Assembly: GCA_015832175.1 (NCBI GenBank)
Contig: WJXW01000008.1
Location: forward strand, 558,001-622,000
Source: Paraphaeosphaeria minitans
Taxonomy: Eukaryota > Ascomycota > Dothideomycetes > Pleosporales > Didymosphaeriaceae
Length of the DNA: 64,000 nt
Direction of reading: 5' to 3'
The notes beneath the pieces are model-generated. The model was not told where the DNA came from and ran no database searches. It was given only the letters and a program-made list of their open reading frames with translations. Positions 47,138-57,609 of the stretch are shown here, piece by piece. A program made the position numbers and the translations under genes. How positions within the stretch are numbered: position 1 is the first letter of the stretch; every line of letters begins with the position of its first letter.

Positions 47138-47902
47138 CGTAGCTGTGTCCTTGTCGCTCGAAGGTTGCGAACAAGTAGGTAGACACAGCAGGCGGGGTGA
47201 ATTGGATTAGTAAAATGACCCAATCCGCGCTAAGCGATTTCCTCCACCTAGGTACCTACCTAGTGTTCTGGCCGGATCTCGGAAAGAACCAACGCAAGGC
47301 GCATTGGTTCGGCTGTCGCAGCTGGAAATGCAACATGGGGACCACGACAGAAATGCACATCTTGCAATGTACTCACGACACTCACAGGCCCAGCTGGGCA
47401 TTTCCTCCAGGCAAGCGCGCAGTCACGTGGTCGGTTAGCCTCCGCGCTTGGACCATCTGTGTGAAAGAGCGATTGCTTGCTCTTGCCCTTGCACACGACA
47501 AAACGTCCAATGACGGATCGCTGTTTGGCATTACGGTGGACCAGATCTCCGCACGTGAGCGATCTTGATGGTTTGGAAGAAATCGTATCTACATGCTCTT
47601 CCGAGCGCTGTCATGAGAAATTATTAATGTCCTTTGCGACGCTCCTCAAGCTTCAAGTCGCGGCGGCTACTATCTAGGTACAGTCACCTACAATCGGTTG
47701 ACGAGCTCGCAAACGAACAGCTGAACTAGCACTCGTCAAAGTCACTGGCTCACCTGCAGAACACTACACCTTGACATTTTCCTTTCCGGATTGAGTCCTG
47801 TTTGTCTTGCTCTCGAATGCCGCATGCGCCACTGTGCTGCTCGCGGCTCATCATAGGTACTTCAGGTAGGGCTCTGAGCTGAGAAGTCGAGACGACCCGA
47901 AA
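47138..47902. other. Divergent intergenic region (GSH2 / orphan)
   Basis: Contains a CCTAGGTACCTACCTAG palindromic run near 47248-47264. No gene is supported. Confidence 0.5.
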
Positions 47903-49660
47903 ATGGACCAGGCCGCCGCCAAAAACACCCACACCGTTTCGTTAGGCGTTGACGCTCGCAACAGCGGCAAGCGACAGAAAAGAGCGGCACTAGTCGCCAT
48001 AACGCCCGCGGAGCACGCAGGAAAACAGCAAACACTACCAGCAACTTCGCCACCAACCTTTAACCGGAATCCCTACGAGCATCTTCTTCATTGGGACCAA
48101 GACGAAGGAGACAGAATAGTCGAGTGGGACGAAGATAGCTGGGGTCAGAATGATGATATTGGGGAAGAAGAGGATGACGACGGAGACAACCATGTCCGAG
48201 ATGCAATGGAAGATGAAGGCATCTCCGAAGGACTTGAATACAACGACTTGGACGCTCCAGAAAGTGCGATCCGGCAGATGACGCAGCAGGCGCACCCGAA
48301 GGTTGGCAATGTTCCCGAGGAAACCATTATCAAGATCATCAACGAGAGTATGGAGGTTTTCGCGAATGAATGGTCTCCAGTTAAAGATCTAGAGCTACTG
48401 CCTGATCACGATGAGCAATCCCTTGACCCAATTCGTCTATGGGAGGACGCCGAAGCTCTCGGTCACAGAGAAGAGCTAGTGGAGAAATACAAATACGAGA
48501 TCCAACTATATGAAAGCAAGCTGGACACACTGGCAGCCGAGATCTGCAAGATCCCTCAGAAATCCGAGAAGCAGGTCCATCAGCACTGTAGAAATCTCGA
48601 GATGCATGTCCACAATCGCGAAGGCGCGAAATGGTACCTGTCCATCTACGAATTACCGCCAGCAGCATCTGAGCCTGGCCGCGCTGAGGAGCAGCACACA
48701 AATATGTCGGCAAGACCAGCTGGACGACATGTTGAGGTCATTGATCTGCGATCAAGTTCAGAATCCTCGGATAATGGAGATGGCAGAGAGATGATTGTGG
48801 ATGCTGAAGAACAGATCACCGGCCAGGACAACACCATCGATGACGCGGGTACGATGCGAACACCACACCAAGAACCAGATACTGAAATGATCGTGGACCG
48901 TATTCCAACTATGGCACCGGATATAACCGCACCAAGAACACTTACACTCACGCGACTAAGGAATCTCACTCCTGAGCCTGAGGTTATCTCGTCAGTCGAA
49001 TCAGACGTGGGTATCCTTTCATCAGCCACAAGACATCCAAGCTTAGGGCCATCAGAGTCGCAACAGCCCCTTCGAAATCGGCCCGAAATAGCGTCCATCT
49101 TGACGGTCTCGGGCTGGGACATGGAAGACCTAGTCGTTACCAAGGATCGCAAGAGAGTCACAATGAAAATGATGCTCCACATGAGTACCCAAGAGCGCGA
49201 GATGATTCACAAAAGGATCAAAGCCCTGAAGAAGTCAAATCTCCTCAAGGAGATCAGCACGTGCATCGATATGCTATATCGCAAAGAGCAGAAGATGCTG
49301 GGTGTGTTGCCATCAGATCTACCAAAGATCAGGACAATTACCAATTTCTTCCTGTGTTGGTGGTTCGCCGATAATTACATGTACAAGTTGCCCACGGAAG
49401 AACAACTCCACGAACTGGCGACCGAGCTTCACCAGACTGATGATCTTGAGCTCTTCTACGACTGGGTACACTACATACTACATAAAACCTTCAGCGAAGA
49501 GGCATTTCGAAATGCGCACGCCCCTTCCAAGGAGGAGATCATCGTCGTATCTGACGACGAAGAGCAACCTGTTAAGTCACGACCATTACAAAATAAGTCT
49601 CAACCGAAACAAGTGCAATCGCGATGTAAGCCTCAAGACAGAATCGTAATGCTGGAGTGA
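47903..49660 (+). CDS. Hypothetical acidic protein with SUMO-interacting motifs
   Basis: A single-exon frame of 585 codons; I recognise no named domain. The ATG context (GAAAATGGACC) is good. Residues 1-60 are basic and include GKRQKRAA, a possible nuclear signal. Residues about 65-115 are highly acidic (EEEDDDGDN). Two SUMO-interacting-type motifs are visible: VEVIDLRSSSES at about residues 278-289 and EEIIVVSDDEE at about 554-564, hydrophobic cores flanked by acidic or Ser residues. A conserved-looking helical block spans about 405-545 (GWDMEDLVVTKDRKRV, MHMST-like QEREMIHKRIKALKK, TNFFLCWWFADNYMYKLP). A nuclear role in SUMO-dependent assembly is a reasonable guess only. Confidence 0.75.
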   Translation: MDQAAAKNTHTVSLGVDARNSGKRQKRAALVAITPAEHAGKQQTLPATSPPTFNRNPYEHLLHWDQDEGDRIVEWDEDSWGQNDDIGEEEDDDGDNHVRDAMEDEGISEGLEYNDLDAPESAIRQMTQQAHPKVGNVPEETIIKIINESMEVFANEWSPVKDLELLPDHDEQSLDPIRLWEDAEALGHREELVEKYKYEIQLYESKLDTLAAEICKIPQKSEKQVHQHCRNLEMHVHNREGAKWYLSIYELPPAASEPGRAEEQHTNMSARPAGRHVEVIDLRSSSESSDNGDGREMIVDAEEQITGQDNTIDDAGTMRTPHQEPDTEMIVDRIPTMAPDITAPRTLTLTRLRNLTPEPEVISSVESDVGILSSATRHPSLGPSESQQPLRNRPEIASILTVSGWDMEDLVVTKDRKRVTMKMMLHMSTQEREMIHKRIKALKKSNLLKEISTCIDMLYRKEQKMLGVLPSDLPKIRTITNFFLCWWFADNYMYKLPTEEQLHELATELHQTDDLELFYDWVHYILHKTFSEEAFRNAHAPSKEEIIVVSDDEEQPVKSRPLQNKSQPKQVQSRCKPQDRIVMLE

Positions 49661-50699
49661 ACGCGCAGGGACACGGCCAAGATAGATATCGGCTGAAAGT
49701 GACAGGCTGCTGTGTTGACAACTCTCAATTGTTGTGCAGAGAGGCAGCTGAACAGCAGTTCCTCGGGCTGGCTCACCGCCACGGATGTTTCCCGATCCAG
49801 GTCTTAATCAGAACTGAAAACGAAGGAAGGGAACCAGTGACCCGACCCGCAATACGAGGCGAACGGGATTTGGGAAAATCACGTGTACACGCATCGTACG
49901 TTAGGTCCACCATGGACGCATGGCCTGGAAACTACGGTACATACGCCGACCGGCTAGCGACCATTGAGAGAAATGGGTTTACCGAGGACACTCTCGTGAC
50001 ACGGGGCCGACGGTCGACGGCAGAGCAACGAAACTTGGAAAATTGAATAATCTGGTGGCGTGAGATCAGATTGTGTATCTACCAAATTATGATGGAAAGA
50101 ATACAGGTGTTCGGCTTTGAAATTCAGAACAGGTAGGCGGTCTGCACATGCGGGCCGGTTGCTTGTTTCACTCGCATGGTCGGCAAAAGCGGGGGTTTCC
50201 GGCATTCATTCATGCCCTCGACCTTGCCATGTTAGACTACCATAAAAACTCACCAATAGGAGTTCTCGCAGTCTGCACCTCTTAGCACTGAATATTAAGT
50301 GACCCTCTTACTTCTTCCAGGAAGAGGAGCAGACCAGAAAACACCCTTTACTTAACGTAGTCTGCTCTATACTTGAAAGGGAAAAGGATCAGCAACTGCC
50401 AGAACTCCCATAGGTGAGCTTTTACGGTACTTTAGAGTACTTTGGAATCGGCTGCAGGTCGGCGCAGGGTTGAATGATTATAGCCAATCAAAGAAGAGAT
50501 AATATAAGCAGAGGGCCGGCGTGCTTTATTAGCCTCTGACTCTCCGCTCGGAATGAATTCTGTCCATCACGTCCGCCTTTAAACCTTGTCTCCCGCAACA
50601 CGTATACCTCTCAACCCCCTTCGCACCCTCTCCACACCTACACCTCCTCCCACTCGCCATTGTCCAGTTTTGCGCTCCCCAATTGCGCCCCTCGCCGCC
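49661..50699. other. HEM1 upstream region
   Basis: No gene is supported. A frame of 129 codons directly after the orphan gene lacks domain support. The last 150 bases before the HEM1 ATG are C-rich, typical of a strongly expressed gene leader. Confidence 0.5.
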
Positions 50700-52630
50700 A
50701 TGGAGTCAATTCTCCGCCAGTCGCGGTCCATGTGCCCATTCCTCTCCAAGACGTCTCCCGCCACGCTGCGCTCGCTTTCCACGACAGCAACCTCGCACCA
50801 TGTCTCGCCCGGCGCGGGCAGCATGTCCAATCTTCAGGTGCTGGCCAGGCGCTGCCCCATCATGGGCAAAGCGCTCGCCGTCCAGAGTGCCCGCATCGGC
50901 AACAATGCCCTCGCCGGCGCTTTCGGTGGCACGCGGGCTTACTCCACGCGCGTGAGCCGCGCTAGACTGCACACCTCGACACCAAGGGAAGCCCAGGCCG
51001 TCGACATTGAGAGTGTGCGCTCCAAGCAAGGTAAATTTTTTTTCCGGAGGTTGAGGGGCTAAGAAAGGCCGCTTGCCCTAAGGAATGCGTCACTGACTGC
51101 GCCCGTACAGTCCCCTACCCGACTTCCGCGAAGAAGGTCGCGACTCCGGCTTCTCACTCCACCGCCCCTCCTGCTCCCCCGGCTGCGAAATTCGACTACG
51201 ATGGCTTCTACCAGAATGAGTTGGACAAGAAGCACAAGGACAAGTCGTACCGCTATTTCAACAACATCAACCGGCTTGCCAAGGAGTTTCCCCGCGCTCA
51301 CATGGCTTCGAAGGATGAGAAAGTGACAGTGTGGTGTTCCAACGACTACCTCGGCATGGGACGCAACCCGCACGTGCTCAAGACCATGCACGAGACCCTC
51401 GACAACTACGGCGCCGGTGCTGGAGGTACCCGAAATATCTCTGGTCACAACCAGCATGCAGTGGCTTTGGAAGGCACGCTGGCGAAACTGCACGCAAAGG
51501 AGGCGGCCTTGGTCTTCTCGTCTTGCTACGTTGCCAACGACGCCACCCTTGCGACTCTCGGCAGCAAGCTCCCCAACTGTGTCATTCTGTCCGACAGCTT
51601 GAATCACGCCTCCATGATTCAAGGCATTCGTCATTCGGGTGCTAAGAAATTGGTGTTCAAGCACAATGATGTAGCCGACTTGGAAGCTAAGCTTGCTTCT
51701 ATACCACCGGAACACCCAAAGATCATCGCGTTCGAAAGTGTGTATAGCATGTGTGGATCAATCGGACCCATTGAGGAGATCTGCGATCTGGCTGAAAAGT
51801 ACGGTGCTGTCACCTTCCTCGATGAAGTCCATGCTGTTGGGATGTATGGACCACATGGTGCAGGTGTTGCTGAGCACCTCGACTACGAAGCTCACGTAGC
51901 AGGCAGGCCGCAAGGCACGATCATGGATCGCATTGATATCATTACCGGAACTCTTGGCAAGGCATACGGCTGCGTTGGTGGCTACATTGCCGGATCTGCC
52001 AAGATGATTGACGCCATCCGTTCGCTCGCCCCGGGTTTCATCTTCACCACCTCTCTGCCGCCTGCGACCATGGCAGGTGCGAAGACTGCCATTGAGTACC
52101 AGGCAAGCTACCAGGGCGATAGGCGCCTTCAGCAGCTGCACACCCGTGCAGTCAAGGATGCTTTGAACTCCAAGGACATCCCTGTCATCCCCAATCCTAG
52201 CCACATTATCCCTTTGCTGGTTGGCAACGCGGAGGTCGCTAAGAAGGCTAGTGACATGCTCCTCGAAAAGTGGGACATCTACGTTCAGGCTATCAACTAC
52301 CCCACCGTCCCAGTCGGCCAGGAGCGTCTGCGCATCACGCCCACGCCGGGCCACGTCCGCGAATACCGCGACCACCTCGTTAAAGCCGTAGACAGCGTTT
52401 GGAACGAGCTCGGCATCAAGCGCACCAGCGAGTGGGCAGCAGAGGGAGGCTTCATCGGCGTCGGCGAGGCTGGTGTCGAGGAGCCCGAGCACCTCTGGAC
52501 CGACTCGCAGCTCGAAGTCGACACCGTCCTCAAGGAGATGAAGGCTGGCGGAAGCGCTGTCAACGTTCTCGAGGCTATCCTCGAGAAGGAGCACCGTGCT
52601 ACGGCGCAGGCTGTCAGCGCTGCCGCTTAG
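50700..52630 (+). CDS. HEM1: 5-aminolevulinate synthase, mitochondrial
   Basis: Model: exons 50700-51030 and 51111-52630 (80-bp intron), 616 aa. The start sits in an ideal context (GCCGCCATGG). The N-terminus is a mitochondrial presequence and holds two Cys-Pro heme-regulatory motifs, SMCPFLS (Cys12) and RRCPIMGK (Cys52). The catalytic core shows [27 protein letters not shown], the Asp in [12 protein letters not shown] and the PLP-binding Lys394 in [14 protein letters not shown]. The enzyme condenses glycine and succinyl-CoA to 5-aminolevulinate, the first step of heme synthesis in the matrix. The heme motifs are known in this family to mediate feedback on import or stability. It is the last intact gene before the AT-rich block. 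Confidence 0.97.
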
Positions 52631-53930
52631 AGCGGACACGGTTAGGTCTCCGTTTCTTAGCTGTCATTGCCGGGGAAGACCTGTTCGCTCTTTCTTCTTG
52701 AGGTCTGGTGGGCCTTGAGCCGCGTCATATCAAATCAATCAAACACTTTTTGCTGGTGCAATTTTTACGTCTCATGATACACGTGATGCCAGCTCTATTG
52801 AACGTACTCGCAGAAGTCAGTGTTCACAGCACACGAATCTCGGCCGTGGTGCCTCGCGGTAACTGCCCAAGTGTCTCATCTTCGTCCAAGGGAGCATGTA
52901 CGGGTATGTAGGAGGGCTTTCTCTCGTGGGAACATGATGACCGGATACATACTACCTACGGCTTCCGCCAGTTAAGTGTCTAGGAGTTGTTCATGAAGTG
53001 ACTTGGGCTATTCGAGTTGATATTTGAACGCGATAATGCATCACCGGTGCTCACATTCACGCGAGAGGGCGTTGTAGAGACGGTATGGTACTGACGGACC
53101 GATCCGATCCTCAACCGGCCCTTCACCGGCCCTTACCCGGCGGCAACGGTGCTGTTTTCAACACTGTTTCTGCACTGCCGAAAGCAGAAAGTAGATCGAT
53201 CACTCTATAGGCTGACGGGCACCCTCGAGGCGTTGTGCAGGTTTTTTTGCCACTGAAAATACGAAGGTACGAATAGGAATGCACGAAGATCAAGGAGGAT
53301 GAGCTGCGCTGGCCAGTGGGATTTACCTGGGAGCGCTGGGGTAGCCGAGATGCTGGGCTGTGCTAAAAAGCGGGGAGCGTGTCCAGTACCAACATTTTAC
53401 CTGACGCTTCAAGTGCTCCTTCCATCTACAAGAGTTTGTCCTTACTTATACTTCCATCTTCACCCATGCAAATTCCGAACCTCCGATGGATTAAGCCAAC
53501 AAGGCGAACGTCCTGAACCTTTGCTTAATCCTTGAAACTCAAACATGCACGTGGAGTTGCTATTGCACTTTTTAGTAGGCACATCCATAAGTAATACCTA
53601 CGGCCTCTGAAAACCTCATCCTCTTCCCAAAGCTCCGCAATTCCATTCACACCTGCTGTTGTATCTAATTTTCCTTTTTTGTACTTCGAATTTTTCCAGC
53701 CCTTTGACCTGAAGGCTGAGGCAAATTCGGCGATTTTAGGCTGCAGCCTCAGCGTGGATTCTGCGAGGCGAAGCTGCTCCCAGCTGAAAAAAATCGTAGC
53801 CAGACTACAACGGCTCGCCAACCGCGAGGACTTACTGGACGGGTTGCCCCCTCGATCAGTTATATTTCGCCGTAGAGAACAGCCATGTCGCTGAATGCGA
53901 AGACTATAACTGTAGAGTTTTTCTAATGCT
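52631..53930. other. Intergenic buffer before AT-rich block
   Basis: About 1.3 kb with normal base composition and no supported gene. CGGCCCTTCACCGGCCCTTA-type short duplication occurs near 53115-53138. Confidence 0.5.
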
Positions 53931-54483
53931 GGTTTACCAGGGGCTGCACAGAGCTAACTGTGAAAGGTATCCCTCTGCCTACTTTTCACATGGTACACAT
54001 CTTAAGCGTTCTTTTAAAGCTAATGACTTGAAAGCTATCTAATAGTTTAATAAACTCACTACGCGCACTACGCTTTCTACAACTTCTCTTTGTAAATTAG
54101 TTTTATTCTTGTAGTTATATACCTTATTAAAATACATTGCTAATGTACGTGAAGTCTATTAGTTGGCCTATAATAAATAATATACTTTAATATATATTTG
54201 CAATAGAAATGAAAAATTCTAGTTCTTATTATGTAGTAAAAATTTAAAAATTGCCAAATCTTAGCATGCGGGCTACACAGATTATATAGGCAGTATTGCT
54301 CGTAGGCGTATATATAAGTGTTCTTATCTGGCACCTATATATAATAGTTAAGAAACTAGGAATAGCTCTTATTTAGGTTAAATTAATCGTATACGGCTAT
54401 ACACGATATGTTCTTACTTAAAGAAGCGCCTAACTTAACTAAATATAGTTAAAATTAAAAAAAGTGTAATAGGTTTTATACTT

Positions 54484-54591
54484 AATATGTTATACACTAC
54501 GCCCTAGTAGATATTCTTATTCTATATACTTTAACCTTAGGCCTATTAAGTCCTTTAGATCCAATCTTCTAGCCCTAGATATATAAGTATA
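54484..54591 (+). repeat. Left arm of 108-bp inverted repeat
   Basis: Aligns without gaps to the reverse complement of 62005-62112 with about 15 mismatches in 108 (about 86% identity), of which 13 are transitions. Confidence 0.92.
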
Positions 54592-54676
54592 ATAGGCTTA
54601 ATACTTAATAAGCCAAATTTCCGAGGATAATACTTTTATAAATTTATAAAGAGTAGAAGTTAAGCTTCTACTAAAC

Positions 54677-54871
54677 TGTTGTGGTAAAAAGGGCTCGAAC
54701 TATCACAGGATATTTAGGAGCAGAGTTGTAAAGAATACAAATAGCTAATTATAGGAAAGGATGCCAAAAGGGTAGACTATATACAAAAGAAACGAGCCTC
54801 TTAGCAAGAATCCTATAATATAAATTAGTAGATCTAGAAAGAATCACAGAAGTAAGTGTTTTACTTTAACA
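54677..54871 (-). repeat. 3' LTR (left copy)
   Basis: 195 bases, co-linear with 61810-62004 without gaps. About 22 differences separate the two copies, nearly all C/T or A/G, as expected from RIP instead of neutral drift. Confidence 0.93.
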
Positions 54872-57570
54872 CACTTTCTAGGTAATCGCTTAAAGCAGAT
54901 TACTTATTCTAAAAAGTAATCTATAATTGTCTAAATCCTTTCTAAAGATTTTTTAAAAACTATCTAAAGGCTGTTTAAAGATTAAAAAACTATTAAAAAT
55001 TATTCTTCTAAATCTCCTTATCTTAAGAATAGCAATTCTATTACCCCCTATTTATTATAATAGTAAAACAATCGCTGTTTATCTTTTAAATTATAAATCC
55101 TATTGTGAATTATGTCTAGAATTTCTTCTTCTAGTAGGTTAAGAGCTTATAAGCGTAGTATAAAGGCCTAGAGCGTAAACGGTTTTATTCTACTACTTTT
55201 TTTACTTACTTTTTATTAACTATAAGGTAATTTCCCCGCTCTTACTAGCTAGTAAGTACAATAGGTAGGCGCGTTTTAATTAGAAAGAAATAGTAGTGAG
55301 AGAAATAAGTAGTAAGAAGGGAGTGCATTTAGCGCTTAATAATTAAATAAGTAGTAGAGTATATAAGCCCTTTACTAGCGCTTAATTTTCTCTCTTTAAT
55401 TCTTTACTTTTAACGCTTTAACTTCCTATCTAATTTAAGCCTACTAGTTTAAGCCTTTAAATTCTACTACCTTATAGTAAGTTCTTTTCTTCTAATTATT
55501 ACCTTACGCTCTTTCTATTATTTAGAGCTTTACTAACTCTTTTAGATATCTAATAACCTAGCTAAAGCACGCGCAGTAAAGGCTATAAAAGCTACTAAAT
55601 AAAGCTCCTAATTCTTCTACTAAGATCTTTCTACTCTTTCTACTTTACTAGCTCCTCTTACCCTAGCTCTAGGCCTCTAGTAATTACTTCGTACTTTTAA
55701 ATAAGTAAGCTGCTTAAGCTACTTAAAGAGAGCTCTAGTAGAAAAAAGTAATAAACACTACTATAATAACGCTTTAAGCTTAAGTAGGCGCTGCTATACT
55801 TACTTTACTTACTCTTATATTATTATATATAGAATTATTCTATTACTTTAGCTAATTTTGCTAATTATTTCTGTAGCTAGCTATATATTTAGACTCTAGC
55901 TATAGATTTTATCTACTATTAACTATTAGAGGGTGCTAATATAAGCTTTTATTCTAAAATTCTTTCTAGGTTTAGCTAATACTTTTTATAAGAAAGGCTA
56001 ATTACTAAGCTGCGTAAAAGGGTTAAAGTAGCTTTATAAGCTCCTCTTCCTACTAGTAGTTAAGAGAAGTAAGCTTAGTATATAGCTACTATTCTACTCT
56101 CTCTCTTCTAGCTAATCTTTAGTAGAGGATAAAGTAATTACCCTCCTACTCTACCTATTAAGGAGCAGCGTAGTTATAGCTAATATACTAATTAAAATAG
56201 CTAAATAAGTAGTCTATTAGCTCTAAAGTAAGATAAAGGCTAGGTAAGTGCTTCTCCTTCTACTAATTAAAAGAAGGGAGGCTAGGGTAAGCTATTACCT
56301 ACTACTAATTAAAGGAGATGTAGAGGAGGTAGATAGGGTAAGGAATTACCTACTATAGAGAGGAGGAGAGGAAAAGAATAGGGAGAATCTCCTACTACTA
56401 ATTATAAAGGAGATTCTCGCACCCCTATAATTAAGTAAAAGAGGAAGAAGGTCTATATACTTATAGATAAGCTCTTTAATCTTTTCTTTTTCTAATTTCT
56501 ATTCTTTCTCTAATCTATTCTTTTTTTTCTTTTTCTTTTCTTATTTCCTAGCTCTAAATTAATAATTCTAGGTAGTTAATAGATTAATTCTTTACTTACC
56601 TACTCTTATTCTATAATTATTATACTTAAATTTTATAGATTTAATAGCCTTTTAAATCTATTAAACTACTAATAAGTAAGAGCCTTTGTAAGGCTATCTA
56701 CTAGCATTTTACTAGTTAGAAGATATTCTACTTAAAATAATCCTTTTATATACTCTTACTGTAACTATATGTTCTAAATATTTATATAGCGCAGTTAAGT
56801 AGTGATTCTTTTATTCTTTCTAATTACTAAATAAATAGTTTAAAGATTGTTATAATAGACTTTCTATAAAGGTCCTAGATCTAGAGTAAGCTTAGTAAAG
56901 AATCTCTTAATCGCTATAGCTTCTTTACTTATATATTTAAGCGCTAGAAGCTCTGCTTCTATTATTAAAGTAGTAATTGTGTTCTATTAAGCTGCTTTCT
57001 ATAGGATAGGTCCTCTAAACAATAGGATAATATATTTATAGAAAGATTACTATAATATTGGATTATTAGCAAAAGAGGCATCTCTATATACTAGTAGATT
57101 AGGTCTATTATAGCTACTAAAGACTATAGCCTGCTATCTAGTTTAATAGAGGTAAAGGATTACATAGTTAATAGTAGTAAAGTGTTCTTTACTTAGATTT
57201 ATTAGAAAGTGTAATAGCTTTAACACTGCAAAGGCTATATTTAGGCGTAGTATAATTACTGTGTAGAGAGCTAATCCTACCTCTTTTTAAAAGAGCTTTA
57301 TTTCTTAAGGAGTAGCTTCTCCTATGCTTAGAATAAGATTTTCTACTAATAGAGGTGTAGGAGGGAAGCTCCTAGAGTTTAAGAGGTTAAACTTTTTTGT
57401 AATCTTATTAATATAGGTATTATAGACTAGAGAAATTAATCTTACTTCTCTGTCCCTAATTACTTAAATACCTAAGAACTACTCTACTAGTGTTTTTAAT
57501 TTAATTTTATATTTATTTGCGATTTTTTTCTAAAAATTTAGGGATTCTTTCTCTTTACTCTTATAATAGA

Positions 57571-57609
57571 GAAGAAGAATATTATTAATATAAAATAGAA
57601 TAATAATAC
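57571..57609 (-). pseudogene. Degenerate copia reverse-transcriptase active-site segment
   Basis: On the minus strand the bases read IIILFYINNILL. The copia family box is YVDD in the context LLLYVDDILL; here Val and both Asp codons have become ATT, AAT and AAT, each by a single G-to-A change, exactly what RIP produces. The active site is therefore dead. Confidence 0.85.

Noticed and set aside
49657..50046. 129-codon frame after the SIM-bearing orphan
   Set aside because: It overlaps the stop region of the upstream gene in another frame and has no recognisable feature.
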